64,000 nt of DNA, taken from contig JAPJQL010000005.1 of NCBI GenBank assembly GCA_030825115.1, positions 68,567-132,566 on the forward strand. The letters are read 5' to 3'. A program made the position numbers and the translations under genes. Source of the stretch: Lachnospiraceae bacterium. GTDB lineage: Bacteria; Bacillota; Clostridia; Lachnospirales; Lachnospiraceae. Positions within the stretch are counted from its first letter, which is position 1. Every line of letters begins with the position of its first letter. Of the stretch, positions 7,375 through 14,649 are shown piece after piece. The notes under the pieces are model-generated. The model made no database searches and was not told where the DNA came from. It saw nothing but the letters and a program-made list of their open reading frames with translations.

Positions 7375-8004
7375 TTACTGAATTACGAAGCAGACCGGGA
7401 CGCAAAGCTCGCTGCTGGCGTTCCAGTAGAGGGAGTGCCCGTAGCTGCCGACGTCCACGCAATGAGTCGAGGTGCCACTCCCGACAGAAGCGGTCCAGTA
7501 CCAATCAGGTGATCCACCTTTTCTGTTGCACTTGATACGGTTGCGGCGGTCTTTGTAGTATTCGATCTGGTTGTATGTGTCGTCCTCTGAATAGCAGCAG
7601 TCCCCGAACAACTCCGACTCGGTAGGTAAAAAGAGGCGGCAGAGTGAGCTCTCGCCGTTTTCCTGCTTACGCTCAACCTCGGCGATCACATTGCGAAGCT
7701 CCTCCGGCAGACTGTTGAAAACTTCCTCGTTTAAGTAGCGCTTGACGTCTGAGTCTGCGAAGCCTCCGGCGTTTCTGTTGTTCTGGTTGTAGGCAACCTC
7801 TACCGGCAGGCAATCCTTACTCTCGAAGCGAGCCCAGCCCGGGCCCATGTCAACGACTACGAGATCCATTTCCTCGCCGTCGAGGGTTTTCTCTGTGATA
7901 ATGTCGCCCGCCTTCAGGCCGCTGGTGTTGTCCTTGATTTTCTGGGCCAGTTCCTCCCAGTTGATTGCTGTCTCTGTGGTTACTGTCTGTGTTAATACTG
8001 CCAT
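7375..8004 (-). CDS. DUF6273-domain phage protein
   Basis: This 209-residue protein starts at an ATG (8004; MAVLTQTVTTETAINWEELA) with AAGGAGG upstream. The first 45 residues form an N-terminal adapter-like helix. Residues 50-209 resemble DUF6273, a fold with ending motifs WYWTASVGSGTSTHCVD and a final VPVCFVI strand, related in look to C-type-lectin or formylglycine-type folds. DUF6273 proteins are frequent in gut phages. No A-biased codons or nearby template repeat indicate a diversity-generating cassette here. The role is unknown. Its location inside a recombination operon, not next to tail genes, is unusual. Confidence 0.65.
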   Translation of the reverse strand: MAVLTQTVTTETAINWEELAQKIKDNTSGLKAGDIITEKTLDGEEMDLVVVDMGPGWARFESKDCLPVEVAYNQNNRNAGGFADSDVKRYLNEEVFNSLPEELRNVIAEVERKQENGESSLCRLFLPTESELFGDCCYSEDDTYNQIEYYKDRRNRIKCNRKGGSPDWYWTASVGSGTSTHCVDVGSYGHSLYWNASSELCVPVCFVIQ

Positions 8005-8017
8005 GATAAGATCCTCC

Positions 8018-8806
8018 TTATTTTTTCTCCGCATAGAAGCGGTGGTTGTTAATAGTCATTATGTAGCGCTGTGACTCGTGGAACTTACTCGCCACAAGAT
8101 CGGGATTGTAAAAGTATTTTATCGGCTCGGTGCTTGCTATCATTCCGAAGTCAAACACATACCGAACGGCCTGCATTGCCTCCGCTGACGGCTCCGGTCT
8201 TTTCTTGGAATAGGAGTAGCGGGCTGCTGCCTCTGCTGGCCGGATCCCGTCGTCCTCACATGCCTGCAGGATACACTGGCAAATTGCAATTTTACCCGCC
8301 AGCGGTTCGCCCTCGGCCTCTGCTGTGACGATCTGGGCCACCTCGTAGCGCTCGGCGTCTGTCAGTTCGTACCGGAGTTCAAAACCGGCCTCAGAGGCCC
8401 ACGATCTCGCGAGCTCCTCCATGTTTACCGCGTGAGGTTCCCCGTCCTCTGTCAGATATGCGAAGTAGTAGCCGTCCGGCTGCGTTTCGTCCTGAATTAT
8501 GAGAGTAGTCTCCTGCGGTGTCTCTGTTGTTTCTGCTGCCGGAGCGTTTACCGGTTCTTTTTTCTTGCTGCAAGATACCAGACTCACGGTAACGGTCACA
8601 ACGAGCACCAGAGCGGCGCCTGCTGCCAGTCTGGCGAGGAAAACCTCGCGGCGCCTATTGGCTTTTCTGCGTTTTCGTGCTATAATTTCTCTGTGATCTT
8701 TGAAATTATGGACGGGCTCAGGCGAGAGCACCGTCTCCTTCTTCGCGGTCACTTGGGCTGGACGTTCTGGGCGTCTGGCCCTTTTTATGTCCTCATGTGT
8801 TTGCAT
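8018..8806 (-). CDS. SleB-like cell-wall hydrolase with N-terminal anchor
   Basis: This 262-residue protein has a long basic cytoplasmic tail (1-55). A transmembrane segment follows near 58-78 (LARLAAGAALVLVVTVTVSLV) and ends in SCSKKK. A spacer rich in Pro and Thr leads to a C-terminal hydrolase_2 domain (AQIVTAEAEGEPLAGKIAICQ with the catalytic Glu, then FHESQRYI). Family members are spore or cell-wall amidase/transglycosylases such as SleB. In a phage operon it might remodel the wall. It is translation-coupled to the gene upstream by a 14-base overlap. The presence of a membrane anchor makes a secreted free endolysin unlikely. Confidence 0.75.
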   Translation of the reverse strand: MQTHEDIKRARRPERPAQVTAKKETVLSPEPVHNFKDHREIIARKRRKANRRREVFLARLAAGAALVLVVTVTVSLVSCSKKKEPVNAPAAETTETPQETTLIIQDETQPDGYYFAYLTEDGEPHAVNMEELARSWASEAGFELRYELTDAERYEVAQIVTAEAEGEPLAGKIAICQCILQACEDDGIRPAEAAARYSYSKKRPEPSAEAMQAVRYVFDFGMIASTEPIKYFYNPDLVASKFHESQRYIMTINNHRFYAEKK

Positions 8807-9071
8807 TGGTCTGTATGCCTCCTTTTGGTTCGTAGTTTCTCAGCTCGCAGAGGGCGAGCGTGAAGTCTTGGAAGGCGAGCTGCTTCACCAGATCGGCCAC
8901 CAGCAAAACACGGTACCAGCCGGAGCGGTACGTCGCCGTGTCCTCTGGCTGCATTTCTGTGGCCCGCTCGAGCTTTCTGTCTGCATAAGACTCAGCCCGC
9001 TGCATTTCCTTGTCTGGGACCTCTTGGCCCAGTATCTCAAAAACCGCCTCGCGGCTGTATTCTTCGGCCAT
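8793..9071 (-). CDS. Phage hypothetical protein
   Basis: This 92-residue acidic protein starts at ATG 9071 (MAEEYSREAVFEILGQEVPD) with AAAGGAGG upstream. The body is predicted helical (RAESYADRKLERATEM, then SGWYRVLLVADLVKQLAFQDFTLALCELRNY). It overlaps the hydrolase gene by 14 bases. I recognise no domain. It may be a small adaptor or regulator, but only its operon position supports that it is real. Confidence 0.55.
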   Translation of the reverse strand: MAEEYSREAVFEILGQEVPDKEMQRAESYADRKLERATEMQPEDTATYRSGWYRVLLVADLVKQLAFQDFTLALCELRNYEPKGGIQTNANT

Positions 9072-9087
9072 GTGTTGCGCGCCTCCT

Positions 9088-9183
9088 TTACTTTTTGTCG
9101 TTGTCTTTTCCACCTTTGTTGTTGTAGCTGATAATTACCAGCGTTACGCAAATAATCAGGGTAATAAGTACGCCGTTACTCAC
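9088..9183 (-). CDS. Tiny single-pass membrane protein
   Basis: A 31-residue frame starts at GTG 9183 with GGAGGTGGATCT immediately upstream and ends with TAA at 9088. The product has a hydrophobic segment (GVLITLIICVTLVIISY) and a Lys/Asp/Gly tail. It overlaps the exonuclease stop region by eight bases. The good ribosome site and overlaps argue it is translated. No function can be assigned. Confidence 0.45.
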   Translation of the reverse strand: MSNGVLITLIICVTLVIISYNNKGGKDNDKK

Positions 9184-9874
9184 AAGATCCACCTCCATTC
9201 ATAAGATCCGGCAGTCTGCACCCGAGCTTGTAAGACTGGGGCATGTATGTGATCTGTCTCAATTTCCGGCCGGTTATGCCGTACTTCGGGTTGTAGCCCA
9301 GAAGGTCGATGTAGTCCGTCAGGTCGTCCCGTTCTTCGCTCATGGCCTTAGTCACCTCGTAGAGCGCCAGAACGTCGTCGATCGCTCTGTGGCTGTTCTG
9401 GACCTTATCGGCGAGGCCGTAGTGCTCGATCGCGTTCGCCAGCTTGTGCGGGTATGCCGCGCGGTCCTTGTATACTGTCAGGGAGTCGAGCGCTCGGAGC
9501 TTTGGAGCTTTTGGAACCATGCCGCAGCGCTTGAACATTTCCAGAATGAAAAGCAGGTCAAACTGGATATTATGAGCCACCAGCAGCACCTCGCTGTCAC
9601 TGTGGAGCATATTGCAGAAGATCCTGCAGGCTTCGCGGTAGTCGATCCCTTTATCTGCCAGCATGTCGTCGGTGATATGAGTCAGCTCGACGATCTTCTC
9701 CGGTATCTTTTCGCCCTCTGGCAGCTTGCAAAAAGCGTCAATTTTGAGCTCTATGCCGTTTTCGGTGACGAGAGCGGCGGCCAGCTCGATGATCTGATCC
9801 TTTTCGGGATCGAGGCCGGTTGTCTCAGTATCGAAAAATACAATTTTCTTAAACTGCTGCAACAATTTCCTCAC
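9176..9874 (-). CDS. DnaQ-like 3'-5' exonuclease
   Basis: This protein of about 232 residues starts at GTG 9874 (MRKLLQQFKKIVFFDTETTG) with GAAGGAGGTG upstream. It has the DEDD exonuclease motifs: FFDTETTGLDPEKD (ExoI), VAHNIQFDLLFILEMF (ExoII) and NSHRAIDDVLALYEV (ExoIII, H-D). These proteins degrade single-stranded DNA or RNA in the 3' to 5' direction with two metal ions. A phage copy in a recombination operon could process DNA ends or provide proofreading. A longer upstream start (9895) is possible but lacks a ribosome site. The last 50 residues extend past the exonuclease core. Confidence 0.85.
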   Translation of the reverse strand: MRKLLQQFKKIVFFDTETTGLDPEKDQIIELAAALVTENGIELKIDAFCKLPEGEKIPEKIVELTHITDDMLADKGIDYREACRIFCNMLHSDSEVLLVAHNIQFDLLFILEMFKRCGMVPKAPKLRALDSLTVYKDRAAYPHKLANAIEHYGLADKVQNSHRAIDDVLALYEVTKAMSEERDDLTDYIDLLGYNPKYGITGRKLRQITYMPQSYKLGCRLPDLMNGGGSCE

Positions 9875-10595
9875 GCTCGAGCACCTCCTTCGCAACGAAT
9901 AGCTTCTCGGTGGCTGCTATCGTCTTATTTTGGTTCATGGTGCGGGTTACGCTGTGGATCCACACCGGCACGAAGTCGTCGGGAGCTTCCTGCTCGCTGA
10001 TTAGTACAATGTTGTCGTGGCTCCAGAGCCGTGCGACTCTCCAGAAGTCCGCGTGGTCGAAAATTTCAACCGATTTATACTGCTTTGTATTTTCATAGGG
10101 TGGATCCATGTAAATGACGCACCCGGTCGGGTTCCATGCCCGGTAGTCCTTATGTAAGAAAATGACGTCCTTCAGCTTGTCCCGCTGCGCCTCGATGTTG
10201 CGCCGGCCCTCGTCCTGATAGTCCCGGAGTCCTCCGGTTGTCTGAGTCTTGCCAGAGTAGCCACCGTCGAAAAATCTGCCATTATACGAAGCCACAAAAC
10301 CGACATAGCCTGCGTACCATTCCGGGTAGTCGTCGCGGTTGGCTCTGACTTTGGCGTATTCCTCGCGCTCAATGTAGCCCGGGAGCTCGCCGCCTGCCTG
10401 AATGTGCTGCATGAGGGCGATCAGGTACTTGTTGCAATCGCTGGCGATCCGCTGCGGGGCTTCGATCTTGTCGATCACATTGCAGCCGCCGCAGAATGGC
10501 TCGAGATAGGTCTCATAGCCGGAGCGCTCGATCTGTTTCTGAATGATCGGCACGATGTAGTGGGCGACTTTCGCCTTACTTCCCATGTATTTCAT
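9849..10595 (-). CDS. DNA adenine methylase, D12 class
   Basis: This 248-residue enzyme begins MKYMGSKAKVAHYIVPIIQK, typical of the D12 class. It shows LEPFCGGCNVIDKI (motif I region), FVASYNGRFFDGGYSG, and the catalytic YMDPPYENTKQY (DPPY, motif IV) near residues 160-175. It would transfer a methyl group from S-adenosylmethionine to adenine N6 in DNA. The stop overlaps the exonuclease gene by 26 bases, and its start overlaps the gene upstream by four. In a phage it likely protects DNA from host restriction. The recognition site cannot be read from sequence. Confidence 0.9.
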   Translation of the reverse strand: MKYMGSKAKVAHYIVPIIQKQIERSGYETYLEPFCGGCNVIDKIEAPQRIASDCNKYLIALMQHIQAGGELPGYIEREEYAKVRANRDDYPEWYAGYVGFVASYNGRFFDGGYSGKTQTTGGLRDYQDEGRRNIEAQRDKLKDVIFLHKDYRAWNPTGCVIYMDPPYENTKQYKSVEIFDHADFWRVARLWSHDNIVLISEQEAPDDFVPVWIHSVTRTMNQNKTIAATEKLFVAKEVLEREEIVAAV

Positions 10596-10801
10596 AGAGC
10601 TGCTGCCTCCTTTCTTTGTTGTCTCTGTTTCTTCCAGTTTTGATAGTCTGCCATAACGGCAGGATCCTCGAACGCTCTCGACATTCCGCTGATTATGGTC
10701 CTGCAGAGCGCGTCGCTCTCATTTTCCGGGAGTGTATCGAGTTCGATGTTGATATTTTGTGGGGTTCTGGATCCCACGCTTTTGAGTGTTTTCATTGCCA
10801 T
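10592..10801 (-). CDS. Small phage hypothetical protein
   Basis: This 69-residue protein starts at ATG 10801 (MAMKTLKSVGSRTPQNINIE) with GGAAGGAGCGAC upstream. The ending DPAVMADYQNWKKQRQQRKE is basic and helical. The stop overlaps the methylase start by four bases, a standard coupling arrangement. The middle (LDTLPENESDALCRTIISGMSRAF) is likely helical. No domain is recognised. Confidence 0.6.
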   Translation of the reverse strand: MAMKTLKSVGSRTPQNINIELDTLPENESDALCRTIISGMSRAFEDPAVMADYQNWKKQRQQRKEAAAL

Positions 10802-10943
10802 AAAGTCGCTCCTTCCTCTGCTTGGTTTCGCACACCGGGCAGACGTACCCACTCGGAGGGATAACGGCCAGAGCGCTGATCTGCCAGTCCTTGCCGCATA
10901 TGCAGCAGGTTGCTTGTCTCGCTTGTGAGTTCTTTCTTGCCAT
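10719..10943 (-). CDS. Small zinc-finger protein overlapping its neighbour
   Basis: This 74-residue protein begins MARKNSQARQATCCICGKDW and has a CICGK pair followed by CPVCETK near residue 35. These are four cysteines of a zinc ribbon. The ATG at 10943 follows GAGGAGGTCC. Its last 28 codons overlap the N-terminus of the downstream gene (from 10801) by 83 bases in another frame. Either both genes are translated, or the true end is elsewhere. Basic ends suggest nucleic-acid binding. The function is not known. Confidence 0.55.
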   Translation of the reverse strand: MARKNSQARQATCCICGKDWQISALAVIPPSGYVCPVCETKQRKERLYGNENTQKRGIQNPTKYQHRTRYTPGK

Positions 10944-11545
10944 TAAGGGACCTCCTCGTCGTCGCTGGCCTCGGTGTCATCCTGCTCCTTTGGGGTATCA
11001 CACCCGAGAGAGTGGAGCAGCTTGCGGGCTCTGTCTCTTGCCATGCGCTTGATCTTGGTTCTGTACTTCTTACGGATCCTGCGCTTTTTGTGGTGTTCTG
11101 CCATGTACCACCAGTGGCGGTCATTGCACCAGATACGGTCCACCGCGTCGCGTACAACCTTCACAATTTTACCGGCCAGCTCTTTGATCCAGTCGAACAC
11201 TGGGGAGAGCGTGCGCTCTATGATTTCTTTGAGCTCCTCGAGCTTCTCGCTGAGCTGTCGAATATCGTCCGGGATCTGTATGCCGTCGTCTGGGGAGCAG
11301 TCTCTAAAATAATCAGGGATCGGCGGGGCGGTGAGACCTCGGCAAAATTCCGCGGTAGTTATTCCGCTGCGGCTTGTGTGCTGCATTACATTAAAGAGGA
11401 CCGTCTCAAAATCTGAGGGGTGGCTGCTTACGGTTCGCAGGATCCGGTTGCGGTATTTCTTGCGGATCCGGTATTTTCTGCCATGCTCAGCGAAGTGGAT
11501 CCACTTGCGCGGTATATAAGAAGGGTAGTAGTCTTTTCTTTTCAT
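10943..11545 (-). CDS. Basic phage protein with duplicated HxKxRxIRKKYR motif
   Basis: This 200-residue protein opens with a cationic segment (HGRKYRIRKKYRNRILR, near residues 20-36). A related motif near its C-terminal third (HHKKRRIRKKYRTKIKRMAR) is followed by an acidic tail (EASDDEEVP). The middle includes a long amphipathic helix (QLSEKLEELKEIIERTL). The duplicated Arg/Lys-rich motif suggests binding to DNA or RNA. I do not know the family. It is the second gene of the leftward operon, directly after the Cro-like gene, so it is expected to be expressed very early. Confidence 0.6.
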   Translation of the reverse strand: MKRKDYYPSYIPRKWIHFAEHGRKYRIRKKYRNRILRTVSSHPSDFETVLFNVMQHTSRSGITTAEFCRGLTAPPIPDYFRDCSPDDGIQIPDDIRQLSEKLEELKEIIERTLSPVFDWIKELAGKIVKVVRDAVDRIWCNDRHWWYMAEHHKKRRIRKKYRTKIKRMARDRARKLLHSLGCDTPKEQDDTEASDDEEVP

Positions 11546-11556
11546 GTGTTGGCCTC

Positions 11557-11778
11557 CTATACCGCAGCCTGCTGACTCATTGCTGAGTAGAAAACTGTCG
11601 GCTCAATTCCGAGAACATTGCAAAGAGCAATAAGCTCGGACGCTGAAATAACTGCGTTCTGGTTGAATATTCTCATTAAGCGCTGGTACTCGATACCGGT
11701 CTTTTTTGATACGTTTCTGTAAGTGATACCCGTTTCGTTGATTTTGTCTTTCAGATACTTGGCAATGTATTCGTTCAT
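11557..11778 (-). CDS. Cro-like small helix-turn-helix regulator
   Basis: This 73-residue protein matches the HTH_3/Cro-CI fold: ITYRNVSKKTGIEYQRLMRIF is the helix-turn-helix, followed by SASELIALCNVLGI. It is the first gene of the leftward early operon, and its start lies 23 bases from the divergent operator region. By position it is the Cro-type antagonist of the rightward repressor gene at 11936. The ORF is preceded by GAGGTGAGA. It probably binds the same TTGAA-N3-TTCAA operators. Confidence 0.8.
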   Translation of the reverse strand: MNEYIAKYLKDKINETGITYRNVSKKTGIEYQRLMRIFNQNAVISASELIALCNVLGIEPTVFYSAMSQQAAV

Positions 11779-11792
11779 GTTCTCACCTCCTT

Positions 11793-11883
11793 GGTTGAAT
11801 ATTTCAACCTTGAGCTTATTATACGGTTGAATTATTCGATTGTCAACACTTTTTGATTGAAATATTCAACTTTTTAATTGACC
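11793..11883. promoter_or_regulatory. Divergent lysogeny switch: three operators and two promoters
   Basis: Three near-palindromes of the form TTGAA-N3-TTCAA lie at 11793-11809 (GGTTGAATATTTCAACC), 11825-11842 (a degenerate copy) and 11855-11870 (GATTGAAATATTCAAC). The core of the third is the exact reverse complement of that of the first. The leftward promoter has TTGACA (11846-11841) and TATAAT (11823-11818) with a 17-base spacer and is overlapped by operator 2. The rightward promoter has TTGACC (11878-11883) and TATATT (11901-11906), also spaced by 17. Confidence 0.8.
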
Positions 11884-11935
11884 GGCGACTATTTCCATGT
11901 TATATTGGTATAGGAAGGAAGGAGGTGAACAGGAC

Positions 11936-12295
11936 ATGGCGAGCAAAGAGCTCGGGGGTAAATTGAGAGAATTACGAGACAGCAAGGGTTTTACCCAGCA
12001 GCAAGTCGCCGACGAGCTGGGCCTAAAGAATAAAAGCACTTTAGGTTCTTGGGAGATAGGAAAGTCGGAGCCGGACGCTTTTACATTTTTGAAATTGTGC
12101 AAGCTGTACGGCGTTGATAATATTCTCGGAGTATTTGGCGACGAAACGCCCACACCTAAAAAGACTGACATACATTTGACCGATCAGGAGCGCGAGATCA
12201 TACTGAGGTATAGAAAGAGCGACACGATCGACAAACAAATCGTATTAAGGGCTTTAGGTATGGACGAAAAAGGGGACAACGAAAAAATGGCATAA
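11936..12295 (+). CDS. Phage CI-like repressor
   Basis: This 119-residue protein starts at ATG 11936 (MASKELGGKLRELRDSKGFT) with GGAAGGAGGTGAAC upstream. Residues 5-65 form an HTH_3 domain (FTQQQVADELGLKNKSTLGSWEIGK). The remaining half is short and has no LexA-like protease residues, so this looks like a small single-domain repressor. It is transcribed divergently from the Cro-like gene across three operators and probably maintains lysogeny. The short C-terminal segment (LTDQEREIILRYRKSDTIDK) may mediate dimerisation. Confidence 0.85.
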   Translation: MASKELGGKLRELRDSKGFTQQQVADELGLKNKSTLGSWEIGKSEPDAFTFLKLCKLYGVDNILGVFGDETPTPKKTDIHLTDQEREIILRYRKSDTIDKQIVLRALGMDEKGDNEKMA

Positions 12296-12359
12296 ATTAC
12301 CACAAGAAACGCCCCCGAACTTCCCGAGAGGGAAATGTTATAAAACTTGATTTTACATA

Positions 12360-12402
12360 ACCGACGCGGCCGGCCCAGAACTCCGGCCGATGATCGGTTA
12401 CA
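12360..12402 (+). terminator. Strong stem-loop after the repressor gene
   Basis: AACCGA, GCGGCCGG and their complements CCGGCCGA and TCGGTT fold into a long interrupted hairpin just upstream of the next gene. No long T-run follows. It may be a terminator, or a structure controlling the downstream TM2 gene. Confidence 0.4.
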
Positions 12403-12427
12403 ATAAAAGCGAAGGAGGTCCTTATAT

Positions 12428-13015
12428 ATGGGAATGAGATTTAGAAAGAGCAAAAAGATCGCGCCGGGTGTTCGCCTGAACCTGAGCGCAAAGAGCGCAA
12501 GCATATCAATCGGCCCGAAGGGTTTCAAGAAAACATTCAGCACCAGCGGCAGAGTGACAACAACGGTGGGGATCCCGGGTACCGGGCTTTCCTACTCCAC
12601 AAGTAAGAAAACGGGCCAGACTGCTGCCGGTTCCACCTCTCAGGAGGCGCCTGCTGCCCCCGTGGTGGCCTCAAATAAAAACAAGTGGGTAACTCTTGCC
12701 CTCTGCGTGTTCCTCGGCTTCTTTGGGGCTCACCGCTTCTATGTTGGCAAGGTCGGCACCGGTGTCCTTTATATTTTCACCGTCGGCGGTCTGGGCTTCG
12801 GCTGGATCATTGACATGGTTATGATCTGTTGCAACAAATTCACCGACAGCACCGGCGCGGTGGTTGGTCTGAAGGTTGCCGAGTATACCAGACAGCCGGA
12901 TCCCGATCTTGCAGAGGCTTCTCTGGAGGAGCAGCGGGAGGCAGCGGCCGAGACTGCCAGAGCTTACGGCTATACTGTAATAGAGTCAGGCGCTCAGGAT
13001 AATGCCGACAAGTAA
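12428..13015 (+). CDS. DUF4236 plus TM2-domain membrane protein
   Basis: This 195-residue protein starts at ATG 12428 with AAGGAGGTC upstream. Residues 1-55 match DUF4236 (MGMRFRKSKKIAPGVRLNLS, then SISIGPKGFKKTFST). A spacer follows, and residues 80-145 form a TM2 domain with two membrane helices (WVTLALCVFLGFFGAHRFYVG and GLGFGWIIDMVMICC) and a short loop. The last 45 residues are acidic. The location between repressor and integrase suggests expression in the lysogen, so it may be a cargo gene acting on host membrane physiology. Its function is unknown. Confidence 0.75.
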   Translation: MGMRFRKSKKIAPGVRLNLSAKSASISIGPKGFKKTFSTSGRVTTTVGIPGTGLSYSTSKKTGQTAAGSTSQEAPAAPVVASNKNKWVTLALCVFLGFFGAHRFYVGKVGTGVLYIFTVGGLGFGWIIDMVMICCNKFTDSTGAVVGLKVAEYTRQPDPDLAEASLEEQREAAAETARAYGYTVIESGAQDNADK

Positions 13016-14576
13016 AAACACGGCTCGAAAATATGCCGCAGGAGGTGGCTCGGATAATTCCTGCGGCGTAGAGCCATTACGGGCGGTCATATACGCAAGA
13101 TATTCCAGCAGCGGCCAGCGTGAGGAGTCTATCGAGGGACAGCTCCGCGATTGCTACGAGTTCGCCAAAAAGCACGGCATTATTGTCATAGGCGAGTACA
13201 TCGACAAGGCAATGACTGGGCGAGTGGATCGGCGGCCGGACTTTCAAAGAATGATGAAGGACAGCGAGAAGGGCCGCTTTAACTGCGTGCTGCTCTGGAA
13301 AATGGATCGTTTCGCCCGGAACCGGTACGACTCAGCCATGTATAAATATAAGCTCAAAAAGAACGGGATCCGTATTTTCTACGCAAAAGAGACCATACCG
13401 GACGGCCCGGAGGGTATTATATTAGAGTCAGTAATGGAGGGCTACGCTGAGTATTACAGCGAAAACCTCGCCCAGAACGTGAAGCGCGGCAACTACGACA
13501 GCGCGCTGGAGCTCAAAACACTGGGAAAGACCTGCCTCGGGTTGAAAACCGGCCCAGACGGTCGCTATATGATAGATCAGGCCGAGGCCGCTATCGTTCG
13601 CAGGATCTTCGAGGAGTATGCCGAGGGTGAGCGTGCGAAGGATATATACGAGAGACTAAACTCAGAGGGCTACCGGACGAGCCGGGGCGGTAAATTCAAC
13701 AAGAACAGCCTCCGGCGTATTCTATCGAATAAAAAATATATTGGTGTCTATGAGTATGAGGACATTTATGTCGAGAATGGGATCCCGGCCATAATTACCG
13801 ATCGGGATCTATTTGAGAGGGTTCAGAAAATGCTAAAAATAAACCACGACGCACCGGCCAGAGGCAAGGCGCAAAATTTCCTGCTTACAACAAAATTGTT
13901 TTGCGGGCTTTGTGGTTCTCCGATGATAGGCGACGGCGGCACCAGCCACACCGGGAAAGCATACGCCTATTACTCATGTACGAAGCGCAAGCGCGGCCGG
14001 AGCTGCAAGAAGGAGTCGGTGCCTAAAGACTGGATCGAGGACCTTGTTGTCGGCGAGCTTGTCAAGATCGTACACAACGACGAACTGATCGAGCAGATTG
14101 CCGATCGTGTCATGGAGTACCAGAAAAGAGAAAAAGATCAGTCCGGCCTTCATGCGCTGGAGATCCGGCAAAAAGAAAATGAGAAAGCAATCAGCAACAT
14201 GCTGGCAGCCATTGAAGCCGGCATAATTACCCCGAGTACAAAAACCCGGCTCATGGAGCTGGAGGCTGATCGCGCGGACATTGAAAAAGGAATAGCTCAC
14301 GAGCTCTTAGCAGAGCCAGAGTTTGAGCGAGATCAAATTATCTATTTTTTAGAGAGGTTCCGCTCTGGAGATATAAACGACGAGGCGTATCGCATTATGT
14401 TGGTCGATACGTTCCTAAATTCCGTCTATTTGTACGACGACGATCATCTGGTTTTAGTGATGAATTACTCAGGAGAGAATTGCAAGGTTGATCTCAAACT
14501 GGTGGAAGGCGCTGTCAGTGGTGACGGTTGCAAAGGTTCAGCTTTTGCGCCGTCAAGCGCACGATATAAGGATTGA
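13002..14576 (+). CDS. int: Large serine recombinase (phage integrase)
   Basis: This 524-residue protein has a resolvase-type catalytic domain (AVIYARYSSSGQREESIEGQ with the catalytic serine near residue 37, then LLWKMDRFARNRYDSAMYKY). A recombinase domain (RRIFEEYAEGERAKDIYERL) follows, then a zinc-ribbon domain (CGLCGSPMIGDGG... YSCTKRKRGRSCKK) and a coiled-coil C-terminus (LEIRQKENEKAISNMLAAIE). This is the normal layout of phage serine integrases. It overlaps the DUF4236 gene by 14 bases. It is the last phage gene on this side, so attR should be at its 3' end. Confidence 0.95.
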   Translation: MPTSKNTARKYAAGGGSDNSCGVEPLRAVIYARYSSSGQREESIEGQLRDCYEFAKKHGIIVIGEYIDKAMTGRVDRRPDFQRMMKDSEKGRFNCVLLWKMDRFARNRYDSAMYKYKLKKNGIRIFYAKETIPDGPEGIILESVMEGYAEYYSENLAQNVKRGNYDSALELKTLGKTCLGLKTGPDGRYMIDQAEAAIVRRIFEEYAEGERAKDIYERLNSEGYRTSRGGKFNKNSLRRILSNKKYIGVYEYEDIYVENGIPAIITDRDLFERVQKMLKINHDAPARGKAQNFLLTTKLFCGLCGSPMIGDGGTSHTGKAYAYYSCTKRKRGRSCKKESVPKDWIEDLVVGELVKIVHNDELIEQIADRVMEYQKREKDQSGLHALEIRQKENEKAISNMLAAIEAGIITPSTKTRLMELEADRADIEKGIAHELLAEPEFERDQIIYFLERFRSGDINDEAYRIMLVDTFLNSVYLYDDDHLVLVMNYSGENCKVDLKLVEGAVSGDGCKGSAFAPSSARYKD

Positions 14577-14649
14577 GATTAAGAAGAAGCAGCCGGACGG
14601 CTGCTTCTTCTTGTTGTGGGGGATATGATAATATTTAATTATGTAACGA
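14577..14649. other. Prophage right boundary with hairpin; candidate attR zone
   Basis: A 12-bp stem (AAGAAGCAGCCG / CGGCTGCTTCTT, 14584-14609) with a T-rich tail follows the integrase stop and can serve as terminator. The prophage must end between here and the 3' end of the cstA-like gene. No attL is in the window, so a core sequence cannot be defined. Confidence 0.45.

Noticed and set aside
7375..8004. Diversity-generating retroelement target
   Set aside because: No reverse transcriptase, no template repeat and no adenine-rich variable codons were seen.
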